Below are positions 27,866 to 36,257 of a stretch of DNA of 64,000 nucleotides, in pieces (position 1 is the first letter of the stretch; each line of letters begins with the position of its first letter). Under the pieces are notes generated by a model. It did no database searches, was not told where the DNA came from, and saw only the letters and a list, made by a program, of their open reading frames with translations. Made by a program: the position numbers and the translations under genes. The stretch lies in assembly GCA_021794175.1 (NCBI GenBank), contig JAJYRI010000005.1, positions 1 through 64,000 of the forward strand, in the 5' to 3' direction. Origin of the DNA: a bacterium (GTDB lineage: Bacteria; Vulcanimicrobiota; Vulcanimicrobiia; Vulcanimicrobiales; Vulcanimicrobiaceae).

Positions 27866-28174
27866 CTAGCGGTAGCTAGGGCGCGACGCGAAGCAGTCGC
27901 GGCAGTAGACCGGTTTATCGCCACGTGGTTGGAACGGGACTTCGGCGACGCCGCCGCACTGGCTGCAGGTCGCTTTGAACATTTCACGGCGGGCACCGCC
28001 GCCGCCGCCGCCGTTTCCGCCACGGCCGCCGCTCGCCTTACGGGCGGCGCGACAATCGGCGCAACGACTCGGCTTATTCGTGAAGCCCTTGCTCGCGTAG
28101 AACTGCTGTTCGTTTGCGGTAAAGGTAAACGTGCGTCCGCAATCGACGCAGGTGAGCATTTCATCGGTGTACAT
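27866..28174 (-). CDS. Zinc-ribbon domain protein (CxxC-type, small)
   Basis: MYTDEMLTCVDCGRTFTFTANEQQFYASKGFTNKPSRCADCRAARK...CSQCGGVAEVPFQPRGDKPVYCRDCF; AAGGAG 9 nt upstream of the internal ATG. Confidence 0.85.
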   Translation of the reverse strand: MYTDEMLTCVDCGRTFTFTANEQQFYASKGFTNKPSRCADCRAARKASGGRGGNGGGGGGARREMFKATCSQCGGVAEVPFQPRGDKPVYCRDCFASRPSYR

Positions 28175-28528
28175 TCGAGACATCTCCTTGGATGCGACGC
28201 GCGTTTGCTTCGCATGGGGGTGGGTAGATCCGCAAGAGCGAGTAGCAGCTGCTCCCGAGGCCAAAGAGCCCCCGCGCGATGCCGAAGATGTACTCTTCGG
28301 TGCCGGCGGTGACCGTAGGCGGTGCTTCCACGGGGCACTGCCAATGCCCGCTTTTTCTCGCAGCGATTTTCTCGATGCCGAGTCGAGGCAAAGAACCGGT
28401 GAAGGAGAGGTATTCGGAGCGGGCATCGGCAACGCAACGGTATGGCGCGGCCGCGGGTTGCACCATGCGACGGGGGTGGAGGAATATGGAAGTGCCTCCC
28501 GTTTTGATGTCCTAGGAGGGAGAAGCCC

Positions 28529-29137
28529 GTGACCCAGGTCGACCGAGCGATCCACACCGCCGTCGAGGTGCGCGACGAGCATACCGCAGCCCATGGCCTA
28601 CAGGTGGCCCGCCTCGCCGAAGCTTTAGGGAAGGCGATCTCCTTAAGCGATAGCGAGGTCGATGCACTTCGAGAGGCTGCCCACATTCACGATGTCGGGA
28701 AGATCGGGATTCCCGATCACGTGCTCCTCAAGCCGTTGCCGTTGACGGCCTCGGAGTGGGAGATCATGAAGAATCACAGCATCCTCGGTGCCCGTATCGT
28801 CGCCGCGCAATCCTCCCCGCACTGGCGAGAGCTCCGTGAATCGACCGGCATCGTCGAGGCGATCCGGCATCACCACGAGCGTTTCGACGGGCGCGGCTAT
28901 CCCGATGCTCTTGCCGGGGAATCGATCCCGCTCTGGTCGCGAATCATTCTCATCGCCGATTGCTACGACGCTCTCACCGAGACGCGCGCGTATCGCCCCT
29001 CGCTAACGCACGAGGCGGCGATGACGGTGATGGCCGAGGAGCGCGGCCGCGTCAGCGACCCGGAGCTCTTCGACGTCTTTGTGCAGACGATCGAAAAGAG
29101 CCGATGGAAGGCGATAGCGCCGGATAACGGCGCGTAG
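28529..29137 (+). CDS. HD-GYP-type phosphohydrolase domain protein
   Basis: AAHIHDVGKIGIPDHVLLKPLPLTASEWEIMKNHS, HHERFDGRGYPD; AGGAGG upstream of GTG. Confidence 0.9.
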   Translation: MTQVDRAIHTAVEVRDEHTAAHGLQVARLAEALGKAISLSDSEVDALREAAHIHDVGKIGIPDHVLLKPLPLTASEWEIMKNHSILGARIVAAQSSPHWRELRESTGIVEAIRHHHERFDGRGYPDALAGESIPLWSRIILIADCYDALTETRAYRPSLTHEAAMTVMAEERGRVSDPELFDVFVQTIEKSRWKAIAPDNGA

Positions 29138-29149
29138 GACGAGCGGCGC

Positions 29150-30013
29150 TTAGCGCTCCGGAAAGCGGTGCTCGCGCACTTCGCGGGCGTACTCGGCAAG
29201 CGCGTGGGTCGCCGCCGCTCCGAGCTCGGCAAAACGCTTTGCAAACGGCGGCGACTGCGAATAGATTCCCAGTGCGTCGTGCAGCACGAGCACCTGCGCA
29301 TCGCAGTGCGGCCCGGCACCGATGCCGACCGTCGGAATGGCTATCGATGCGGTAATTTCCGCGGCGATCTCGCTATCGACCACCTCGAGCACGATCGCAT
29401 AGGCTCCCGCAGCTTCGACTTTTTTTGCCTGTTCCAGCAGGCGCTCGCGGTTCGCCCGTTTTTTGTAACCGGGGCCAAGGCCGGCGGTCTGCGGCATCAC
29501 GCCGATATGCCCCATCACCGGGATTCCCGTCGCCGCGATCGCGGCGATGCGGTCGGCTTCCATCCCGCCGCCTTCGAGTTTTACGCTGCAGGCGCCGCCC
29601 TCTTTCACCAAACGAATGGCGTTGCGGACCGCATCCTCATCGCTGACGTGATACGAACCGAACGGCATATCGACGACGATATGTGCGCGGCTCGTGCCGC
29701 GCACGACGGCTTGTGCGTGATGGATCATTACTTCAACGGTGATCGGCGTGGTTTCGTCGTAACCGAGCACGACGTTTGCGAGGCTATCGCCGACGAGGAT
29801 GATATCGATACCCGCAGCTTCGGCGAAACCCGCGAAAGGTGCGTCGTAGGCGGTTACGATCGGGAACGGCGTGCCTTTGCGGCGTCGAACGGCGCCGGCG
29901 GTGATGCGGCGCACCGCGCGTCCGTGCGCCGGTTCGTACGGACGCGCCTGATCGCTCGCACCATGCGCGGACACGTTATCCAGCCATCTTCTCGGCGAGA
30001 TGTACGAATGCAC
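29150..30013 (-). CDS. panB: 3-methyl-2-oxobutanoate hydroxymethyltransferase
   Basis: TAYDAPFAGFAEAAGIDIILVGDSLANVVLGYDETTPITVEVMIHH, VKLEGG, GHIGVMPQ, GIGAGPHCDAQVLVLHDALGI. N-terminal start uncertain. Confidence 0.95.
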   Translation of the reverse strand: MHSYISPRRWLDNVSAHGASDQARPYEPAHGRAVRRITAGAVRRRKGTPFPIVTAYDAPFAGFAEAAGIDIILVGDSLANVVLGYDETTPITVEVMIHHAQAVVRGTSRAHIVVDMPFGSYHVSDEDAVRNAIRLVKEGGACSVKLEGGGMEADRIAAIAATGIPVMGHIGVMPQTAGLGPGYKKRANRERLLEQAKKVEAAGAYAIVLEVVDSEIAAEITASIAIPTVGIGAGPHCDAQVLVLHDALGIYSQSPPFAKRFAELGAAATHALAEYAREVREHRFPER

Positions 30014-31457
30014 GCACGGGCGTGCCGGTCGGACCCTTTGCCGACCACGCCGTTTCGCCGTCGACGTAGGCGGTGCCGGCGACGTCGAGATGAACCCACG
30101 GCGTTTTATCGACGAAGGCCTTCAAGAACGCCGCAGCGGTCAGCGTGCCGGCCGGGCGTCCGCCGGTATTCTTCAAATCGGCGATATCGCTCTTCATCGC
30201 GTTGCTGTAGTCGTCGTAGAGCGGCATGCGCCAGTAACGCTCGCCGCAATCTTTCACCGCATCGAGAAAGAGCGATGCGAACGCATCGTCGTTGCTCACC
30301 GCCGCGCTGGCGGCATGGCCGAGCGCGATGACGCAGGCGCCGGTAAGGGTTGCGGCGTCGACGATCTGCGTTGCGTTGAGAGAGCGCGCGTAGACCAGCG
30401 CGTCGGCAAGAACGAGCCGACCTTCGGCGTCGGTATTGATCACTTCGATGGTAGTGCCGTTGCTCGCGCGAACGATATCGCCGGGCTTCGTGGCTTTCCC
30501 GCCGGGCATATTTTCGGTTGCGGGAACGATCCCGACCACGTTGATCTTCGGTTGAAGCGCGGCGATTGCACCCATCGCTGCGATCACACCGGCGCCGCCG
30601 GACATATCGTATTTCATCTCCTCCATTTTCTCCGGCGGCTTCAACGAGATGCCGCCGGTATCGAAGGTGATGCCTTTCCCGACGAGCGCGAGCAGTCGGT
30701 CGCTCTGCGGCGCACCGCGATAGTGCATGACGATGAACGCGGGCGGCTGCGCGCTGCCCTGCGCGACGGAGAGGAACGACCCCATCTTTTTCTCGGCCGC
30801 CCAAGCTGCGTCGTGAACTTCGATCTCCAAACCGTGCGCTTTCGCGACGGCGGTCGCCTCGGCAGCGAGATGCGTCGGCGTCATATCGTTCGCCGGCGTC
30901 AATGCCAGCCGCCGCGCGAGGTTGACCGCTTCTCCGATCGCGACGCCGCGTTTGAGCCCGCGGCCGATCGCCTCGGCGTTGAATCCCTGTGCGAGCAAGA
31001 GGAGCTCGGCGACCGCGATCGGGCGTTCGGGTGCGCTCTGATAGGTGCCGGTCTCAAAACTGCCGGCAATTGCGCCTTCGGCGGCAAAGGACGCGCAGCG
31101 TTCTTCGTCGCCGAAGGCTTGCTGCGGAAACGCCAACGCGAGTTTCGTCGCGCCGCGTTTGCCGAGCACGCGAACCGCCGTGCCTGCGACCTTTGCCATC
31201 ACCGAGGGTGTAAATGCGGCGGGATCGCCGAGCCCGACCAGCAAGACGCGCTTGAAGGGGTGTCCGGCGGCGTGAAGCAGGGTGCTCTCGCCAAGCTTCC
31301 CTTTAAACTCGCCGGAGGCGAGAATCTCGGCGATCGCTCCGCCGAGGAGGGCGTCGAGCTCTTTCGCGACGCCGGCGAGCGGGCTCTCCGAGGGAATCGG
31401 CACGGCAATCGCGCATGGCAGCGAACCGAGAGCATCAGATGATTGAAGAACGTGCAT
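29976..31457 (-). CDS. pepA: Leucyl aminopeptidase (M17)
   Basis: GKGITFDTGGISLKP, YDMSGGAGVIA, NTDAEGRLVLADAL motifs; likely ATG at 31457. Confidence 0.95.
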   Translation of the reverse strand: MHVLQSSDALGSLPCAIAVPIPSESPLAGVAKELDALLGGAIAEILASGEFKGKLGESTLLHAAGHPFKRVLLVGLGDPAAFTPSVMAKVAGTAVRVLGKRGATKLALAFPQQAFGDEERCASFAAEGAIAGSFETGTYQSAPERPIAVAELLLLAQGFNAEAIGRGLKRGVAIGEAVNLARRLALTPANDMTPTHLAAEATAVAKAHGLEIEVHDAAWAAEKKMGSFLSVAQGSAQPPAFIVMHYRGAPQSDRLLALVGKGITFDTGGISLKPPEKMEEMKYDMSGGAGVIAAMGAIAALQPKINVVGIVPATENMPGGKATKPGDIVRASNGTTIEVINTDAEGRLVLADALVYARSLNATQIVDAATLTGACVIALGHAASAAVSNDDAFASLFLDAVKDCGERYWRMPLYDDYSNAMKSDIADLKNTGGRPAGTLTAAAFLKAFVDKTPWVHLDVAGTAYVDGETAWSAKGPTGTPVRAFVHLAEKMAG

Positions 31458-31557
31458 GGTCAACCTTTCCCGTGGGTGAAGAAGGCGAGGTGAAAACGCC
31501 TTCCGTTGAACCCAACTTTCCGTCGCCGGGCTGCGATGCCCTTGCGGGGCTCCGCCG

Positions 31558-32589
31558 ATGAGCGAGGGCAAAGATGCCTACGCGCTCGCCGGCGTCGATA
31601 TCGCGGCGGGCAACGCCGCGGTCGCGCAGTACCGCGAAGTCCTCGGGCGCTGGCAGCACCCCGATCAGCTCGATGCAATCGGCGGTTTCGGCGGGCTCTT
31701 CGCGATGCCCGGCGATGCGGCGCGTGCGTTAGTCGCATCGACCGACGGCGTCGGGACGAAGATTCTCATCGCCGCGGAGTTGCAGCGCTACGACGGCGTG
31801 GGGCGCGATCTCGTCAATCACTGCGTCAACGATATTCTCGTCGTGAACGCGTCGCCGCTCTTCTTTCTCGATTATTATGCGGTCGGAAAACTCGATCCCG
31901 AGATCGCCGCGGCGGTGGTGAGCGGTTGCGCGAATGCCTGTCGGGCGCATGGCTGTGCGTTACTCGGAGGTGAGACCGCCGAAATGCCGGGGCTCTATGC
32001 ACCGGGGCATTTCGATCTCGCGGGAACGATCGTCGGCATCGTCGATCGTGCTGCGGTTCCGAACCCGCAAGATGTCGAGCCGGGAGATGCCGTGATCGGG
32101 CTCCCCGCAGTCGGACTGCATACCAACGGCTATTCTCTCGCCCGCGCGCTCATTCCGCAGAACGAATGGTTGCGAGCGTTCGGTGCAACGACCTATGCCG
32201 ATGCGTTGCTCGCCGAGCACCCGTCGTATTTCAATGCGGTGCGCGCGATTCAAAAAGTCGCGACGGTGAAAGTGATGGCGCATATTACCGGCGGCGGATT
32301 GCTTGAAAACCTTCCACGCACGCTGCGTCCCGGCGTCAAGGCGGTTCTCGAACAATCGCGTTGGCAGGTTCCCCCCATTCAACAGGTCTTAATCGATCGC
32401 GGCGGGCTCACGCACGAGGAGCGCTATCGTACGCTCAATATGGGGATCGGCTATACGCTCGTCGTGCCGGTTGACGACGCGGCACGCGCGGTTGCAGCGG
32501 TGCCCGGCGCAAAAACGATCGGTTGGATCGAGGCGCGCGCGGGAGAGGAAGCTCAGGTAACGATCCATCCGGCGCGTAGCACCGATTGA
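31558..32589 (+). CDS. purM: Phosphoribosylformylglycinamidine cyclo-ligase
   Basis: YALAGVDIAAGNAAV, STDGVGTKILIA, LLGGETAEMPGLY, HITGGGLLENLPR. Confidence 0.97.
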   Translation: MSEGKDAYALAGVDIAAGNAAVAQYREVLGRWQHPDQLDAIGGFGGLFAMPGDAARALVASTDGVGTKILIAAELQRYDGVGRDLVNHCVNDILVVNASPLFFLDYYAVGKLDPEIAAAVVSGCANACRAHGCALLGGETAEMPGLYAPGHFDLAGTIVGIVDRAAVPNPQDVEPGDAVIGLPAVGLHTNGYSLARALIPQNEWLRAFGATTYADALLAEHPSYFNAVRAIQKVATVKVMAHITGGGLLENLPRTLRPGVKAVLEQSRWQVPPIQQVLIDRGGLTHEERYRTLNMGIGYTLVVPVDDAARAVAAVPGAKTIGWIEARAGEEAQVTIHPARSTD

Positions 32590-33734
32590 GGGCACTCGCC
32601 AACCTTATCGTCGATCTTCGTAGCGATACCTTCGATGAAGCGGCCGCAGTCGCAGCGCGCGGGAGACTCGCGTCCCGAGGTTTTCTCATCGAGGAATGCG
32701 AGCGCGACGATGCGCTCTGTGCGTGGATCGATATCGCGTTCGGCGGCGGCTGGAGCGGTGAGGCGTTTCGTGCCAAGAATCTCGTCGTATCGCACGACGG
32801 GCAGCGGCGGGCGTTCGTCTCGCTTGCCGCGCAGGGTCTTCGCTTTGCGTGGTTACGAAACGAAGGGTCGCGACCAGGTACCGGCATCTTCGGGCCGATC
32901 GGCGTCAGCGCCGAGGCGCGCGGAAGCGGCATTGGATCGGATCTTGCCTTGTTGGGGTGTTTGCGCTTGCGCGAACTCGGATACGAACGGGCGTTCATTC
33001 CGGCGGTCGGTGAAGTGCAGCTCGAACGGTTTTACGAACGTGCGCTCGGCGCGCGGGTTGTGGAGCGCATCGATCCGATGCGCTGGTGGGAGCCGCGTGC
33101 GCGCGTGGTGGCGATGGCTTCAGGGAACGGCAGCAATTTGCAGGCGCTGCTCGATGCGATCGCGCGCAGCGAGCTCCCCATCGATCTCGCCGCGGTGGTG
33201 GTGAATCGGAACGGCGCGTACGCCGCCGAGCGTGCGAGCTCTGCGGGCGTGCGCCATATCGAGCGCGTGCTCTGGAATCGCGCCGAGGAAACGCGAGCGA
33301 GCTACGATGTGCGCCTGAGGCAGATCGTCGAGCGCTACGAACCCGAGGGCGTTTTTCTGTTGGGGTGGATGCATCTGCTCGACGAGGATTTCATCCGCCG
33401 CTTCCCCGAGCTGCTGAACTTGCACCCCGCGTATCTTCCGCACGATCCGCACGCCGATGACGTCACGCTCCCCGACGGAAGCACGATCCCGGCGTTTCGC
33501 GGAGCGCACGCGATTCGCGATGCGGTCGCTGCCGGAAGCCCGTGGATCGGCGCGAGCGTTCATCGCGTGAGTGCCGAAGCCGACCGCGGAGAGGTCCTCG
33601 TGCGTCGCCCGCTTCTCTGCGAGAGGCGGAACGAGAACGAACTCGCAACCGCCTTGCGCCCGATCGAACATCGCGTCACGGTCGAAGCGATTCGCTTGTG
33701 GTGTTTCATGCGCGACCGCATTTGCGTGGTGTAG
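32586..33734 (+). CDS. purN: GNAT-like N-acetyltransferase domain fused to GAR transformylase (PurN)
   Basis: N-terminus contains IGVSAEARGSGIGSDLALLGCLRLRELGYERAFIPAVGEVQLERFYERALGARVVE (GNAT motif A/B); C-terminus VVAMASGNGSNLQALLDAI...LLNLHPAYLPHDPHADDV...AFRGAHAIRDAVAAGSPWIGASVHRV (PurN). TTG start overlaps the purM stop. Confidence 0.85.
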   Translation: MRALANLIVDLRSDTFDEAAAVAARGRLASRGFLIEECERDDALCAWIDIAFGGGWSGEAFRAKNLVVSHDGQRRAFVSLAAQGLRFAWLRNEGSRPGTGIFGPIGVSAEARGSGIGSDLALLGCLRLRELGYERAFIPAVGEVQLERFYERALGARVVERIDPMRWWEPRARVVAMASGNGSNLQALLDAIARSELPIDLAAVVVNRNGAYAAERASSAGVRHIERVLWNRAEETRASYDVRLRQIVERYEPEGVFLLGWMHLLDEDFIRRFPELLNLHPAYLPHDPHADDVTLPDGSTIPAFRGAHAIRDAVAAGSPWIGASVHRVSAEADRGEVLVRRPLLCERRNENELATALRPIEHRVTVEAIRLWCFMRDRICVV

Positions 33735-33862
33735 CAAGCCGCGAAGCTGCTGCGCGAGAAATATGTTCTTAATGTAAAGGTGCCCCCCCCCCCCGAGAAG
33801 AGGCCGACGCCGCGGGTTACTGCGGTCAATTTCATTCCAACGCTTTTTCAACGGGAGAATTC

Positions 33863-34681
33863 GTGAAATTTCCAAAATTACGAGCGACGTTTATGGCCTT
33901 GCTCGCTACCACTGCCCTCGCCGCATGCGCCGGCGGGATAAGCGGTATTCCTCGGGTGGCATCCCCCACCGCCGGAGCAGGCTCGGTGCACGCGAGCGGC
34001 ACGTTATCGCCCGCCGGAGCGCAAGCGATGGCGCCGATGTCGAACCCGTGTAAGGATGTTCCGAATTCGGTGGGCGCAGGGGGCGTGACCACGATGTCTT
34101 CCTGCCAAGATTGCCAATCCTCGGGAACCTGCCAGACCTGTCCAAACGGGAGTCAAGGCGATGGCTGCGCCGTCGGAGCCCCGGGCCCGCCGCCGGGGTG
34201 GAACAACTGCGTTATCGGCTGTAACCCCGGGAACCCCGGCGATCCGATCAATGTCGGGCCGCCTTGTCAGCCGATCTCTTCGTGCATCGCGATGCGGCAA
34301 CCAATTTTAGGGGCCCCATGCTACGGCTCCCCTGTGGAGCTTGGGGACCAGTATCCGGGCACAACAAATGACTACGCGCACGAAATCGTGAACATTTTTC
34401 CGGTATTTGCAAATAATCAGACTGGGAACGAGGATGTTGTTGCGTGGGAATATACAATGGGAGCCGGCAATATGTATATTCAGGGGAATCAGTCGTGCCA
34501 AGGTTTTTGGCAAGACCTCACCGCAGGTGCCTTCGGGCCGGCTGCAGCCTTTGAGAGCGGCGGTATCTCTGGGATGAATAGCAATCAAGCCAGCCAAGTT
34601 GAAAAGTACGCTGCATCCCACCACGGCTACGTTGGGACGACGGCATGTTTCTCTCATAATCTTCCGCCCACCCAGACGTAG
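33863..34681 (+). CDS. Putative Cys-rich secreted lipoprotein, unknown function
   Basis: Signal peptide with LAAC lipobox-like MKFPKLRATFMALLATTALAACAGG; CQDCQSSGTCQTC cluster. Confidence 0.6.
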   Translation: MKFPKLRATFMALLATTALAACAGGISGIPRVASPTAGAGSVHASGTLSPAGAQAMAPMSNPCKDVPNSVGAGGVTTMSSCQDCQSSGTCQTCPNGSQGDGCAVGAPGPPPGWNNCVIGCNPGNPGDPINVGPPCQPISSCIAMRQPILGAPCYGSPVELGDQYPGTTNDYAHEIVNIFPVFANNQTGNEDVVAWEYTMGAGNMYIQGNQSCQGFWQDLTAGAFGPAAAFESGGISGMNSNQASQVEKYAASHHGYVGTTACFSHNLPPTQT

Positions 34682-34693
34682 TGTTCTAAGGAA

Positions 34694-35139
34694 TTGTGTG
34701 ATCGAATGATAATCACTCAATCACAACCGTCCTCTACCGCCGGCGCGGCGGTGAGGCCGACACAAATCGTCCATCAACGTATTTGCCGTCAAATCACCGT
34801 CCAGAAACACGATCAATTGCCTGGTAATGCAGTTTCGCACTCGGCAGAGGTAGCGCATGCTGTTGTCGTCAGTCTTCACTCCGTCGTTCTCGGATTCATT
34901 TACGTTCGGAACGATGGTGTGTCGTTTTATGAGGACGGATCGATTCGCTACTTGTTTGTTCCGACGCAAATGCGATCCATGGTCCTAAGATCTTTGCATA
35001 TTCAATCGAAAACCCCGCGAGCGAGCGGGACAATAACGAGACTCCAACGCTCCCCATTTACGACATTGATCCGGAATGGGTTTGGCCTTACGAGCTGTTA
35101 TTGAAGAAGCTCAATCGAGCGATCGTGACGACGGTTTAG
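34694..35139 (+). pseudogene. Possible frameshifted small coding region of unknown function
   Basis: Frame 1 ends ...VRNDGVSFYEDGSIRYLFVPT and the neighbouring frame continues NAIHGPKIFAYSIENPASERDNNETPTLPIYDIDPEWVWPYELLLKKLNRAIVTTV*, suggesting a frameshift near 34965. Confidence 0.35.
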
Positions 35140-35152
35140 GTCGTCACGATCG
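35120..35152. terminator. 13-bp perfect inverted repeat with 7-nt loop, possible bidirectional terminator
   Basis: CGATCGTGACGAC-ggtttag-GTCGTCACGATCG; no clear T-tract. Confidence 0.4.
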
Positions 35153-35312
35153 GCTTGGTACGGAACATCGGCTTCATTTCGACCGCCGTTTCGTAGCTGC
35201 GGGTGCCTGTCGCGAGCTAGCCGATGATTTCAGGCGAAAATCAAATCCCAGCAAAACCAGGCCTTGATTTCATTCCGAAGGAAGGAGCGAGCGAAGATAG
35301 CACCGCTTGTCG

Positions 35313-36257
35313 CTACATCACGACGCCCGCCAATATATTTTGCGCGAGGAGTTCGGCGAGTGCCGCATCCTCGGCAAGAAAAGCATCGTGGCCATGTTCG
35401 CTGCGCATCTCGATGTAGCGAGCGTCGATGCCACGGCATGCAATCCGTTCCGCAGCGTCGCGAATCTCGCGCGCCGGAAAGAGCGTGTCGGAGGAGATGC
35501 CGACGAACGTGAGCGGCGGTGTGTTCTCCGGCCAGTCGCTCTCGCGGAGATCGAAGGAATCCATCGCATGCGTGAGCGTGCGATAGGTCGCGGCGTCGAT
35601 GCGCTCGAGAATGCGCGCTGCCTGGAGATCGAGGAACCCCTCGATGTCGAACCGTCCTCCGCCGTTGCGGTCGGGGCGGCGGCCGTGGCGTCGCGAGAGC
35701 AGCGCATCGCTCTTGTAGGTGAGCATCGCGATCTTGCGCGCTAAGCCGAGTCCGGCAACCGGGTCGAGGGCGAGCGCATCGCGTTGGATCGCGTTGTACG
35801 CAATCGCGAGTGTGCCGGTTCGATCCGGGGCGCCGATCGCCACCGCACCACCGATGCGATCGGGAGCATCATGCGCCCATTGGAGTGCCTGCATGCCGCC
35901 CATCGAACCGCCGATGGCGAGATCGATGCGATCGATCTCGAGGATATCGAGCGCGCGTCGCTGCGCGCGCACGATATCGGCGATCGTGATTCGTTCGCGA
36001 ACCGGCGTCGAACCATAACACGAGCCGAGCATATTGATGCCGACGATGCAGCAGTCGCGCGGATCGAAGAGCGCGGCTTCGCCGACGAGGCCGGGCCACC
36101 ACGTAGCAGCGCGATGGTCGCCGGTGAGCGCGTGCAGCACCAGCACGACGCGGCCACAGGTCGGGGCGCCATAGATTGCGACGCGCTGCTCGACGGCGGG
36201 CAGGATCTGCCCACCGTCGAGCTCGAGCGCGCCGATCGCTATCGTCCGTTCGGTCAC
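35313..36257 (-). CDS. metX: Homoserine O-acetyltransferase
   Basis: LVLHALTGDHRA, CCIVGINMLGSCYGSTPV, AIGGSMGGMQALQWA, EHGHDAFL. Confidence 0.95.
   Translation of the reverse strand: MTERTIAIGALELDGGQILPAVEQRVAIYGAPTCGRVVLVLHALTGDHRAATWWPGLVGEAALFDPRDCCIVGINMLGSCYGSTPVRERITIADIVRAQRRALDILEIDRIDLAIGGSMGGMQALQWAHDAPDRIGGAVAIGAPDRTGTLAIAYNAIQRDALALDPVAGLGLARKIAMLTYKSDALLSRRHGRRPDRNGGGRFDIEGFLDLQAARILERIDAATYRTLTHAMDSFDLRESDWPENTPPLTFVGISSDTLFPAREIRDAAERIACRGIDARYIEMRSEHGHDAFLAEDAALAELLAQNILAGVVM

Noticed and set aside
28184-28360. 6S or SRP RNA gene
   Set aside because: Helices are present, but I could not match conserved sequence of either family; kept only as a low-confidence structured-RNA finding.
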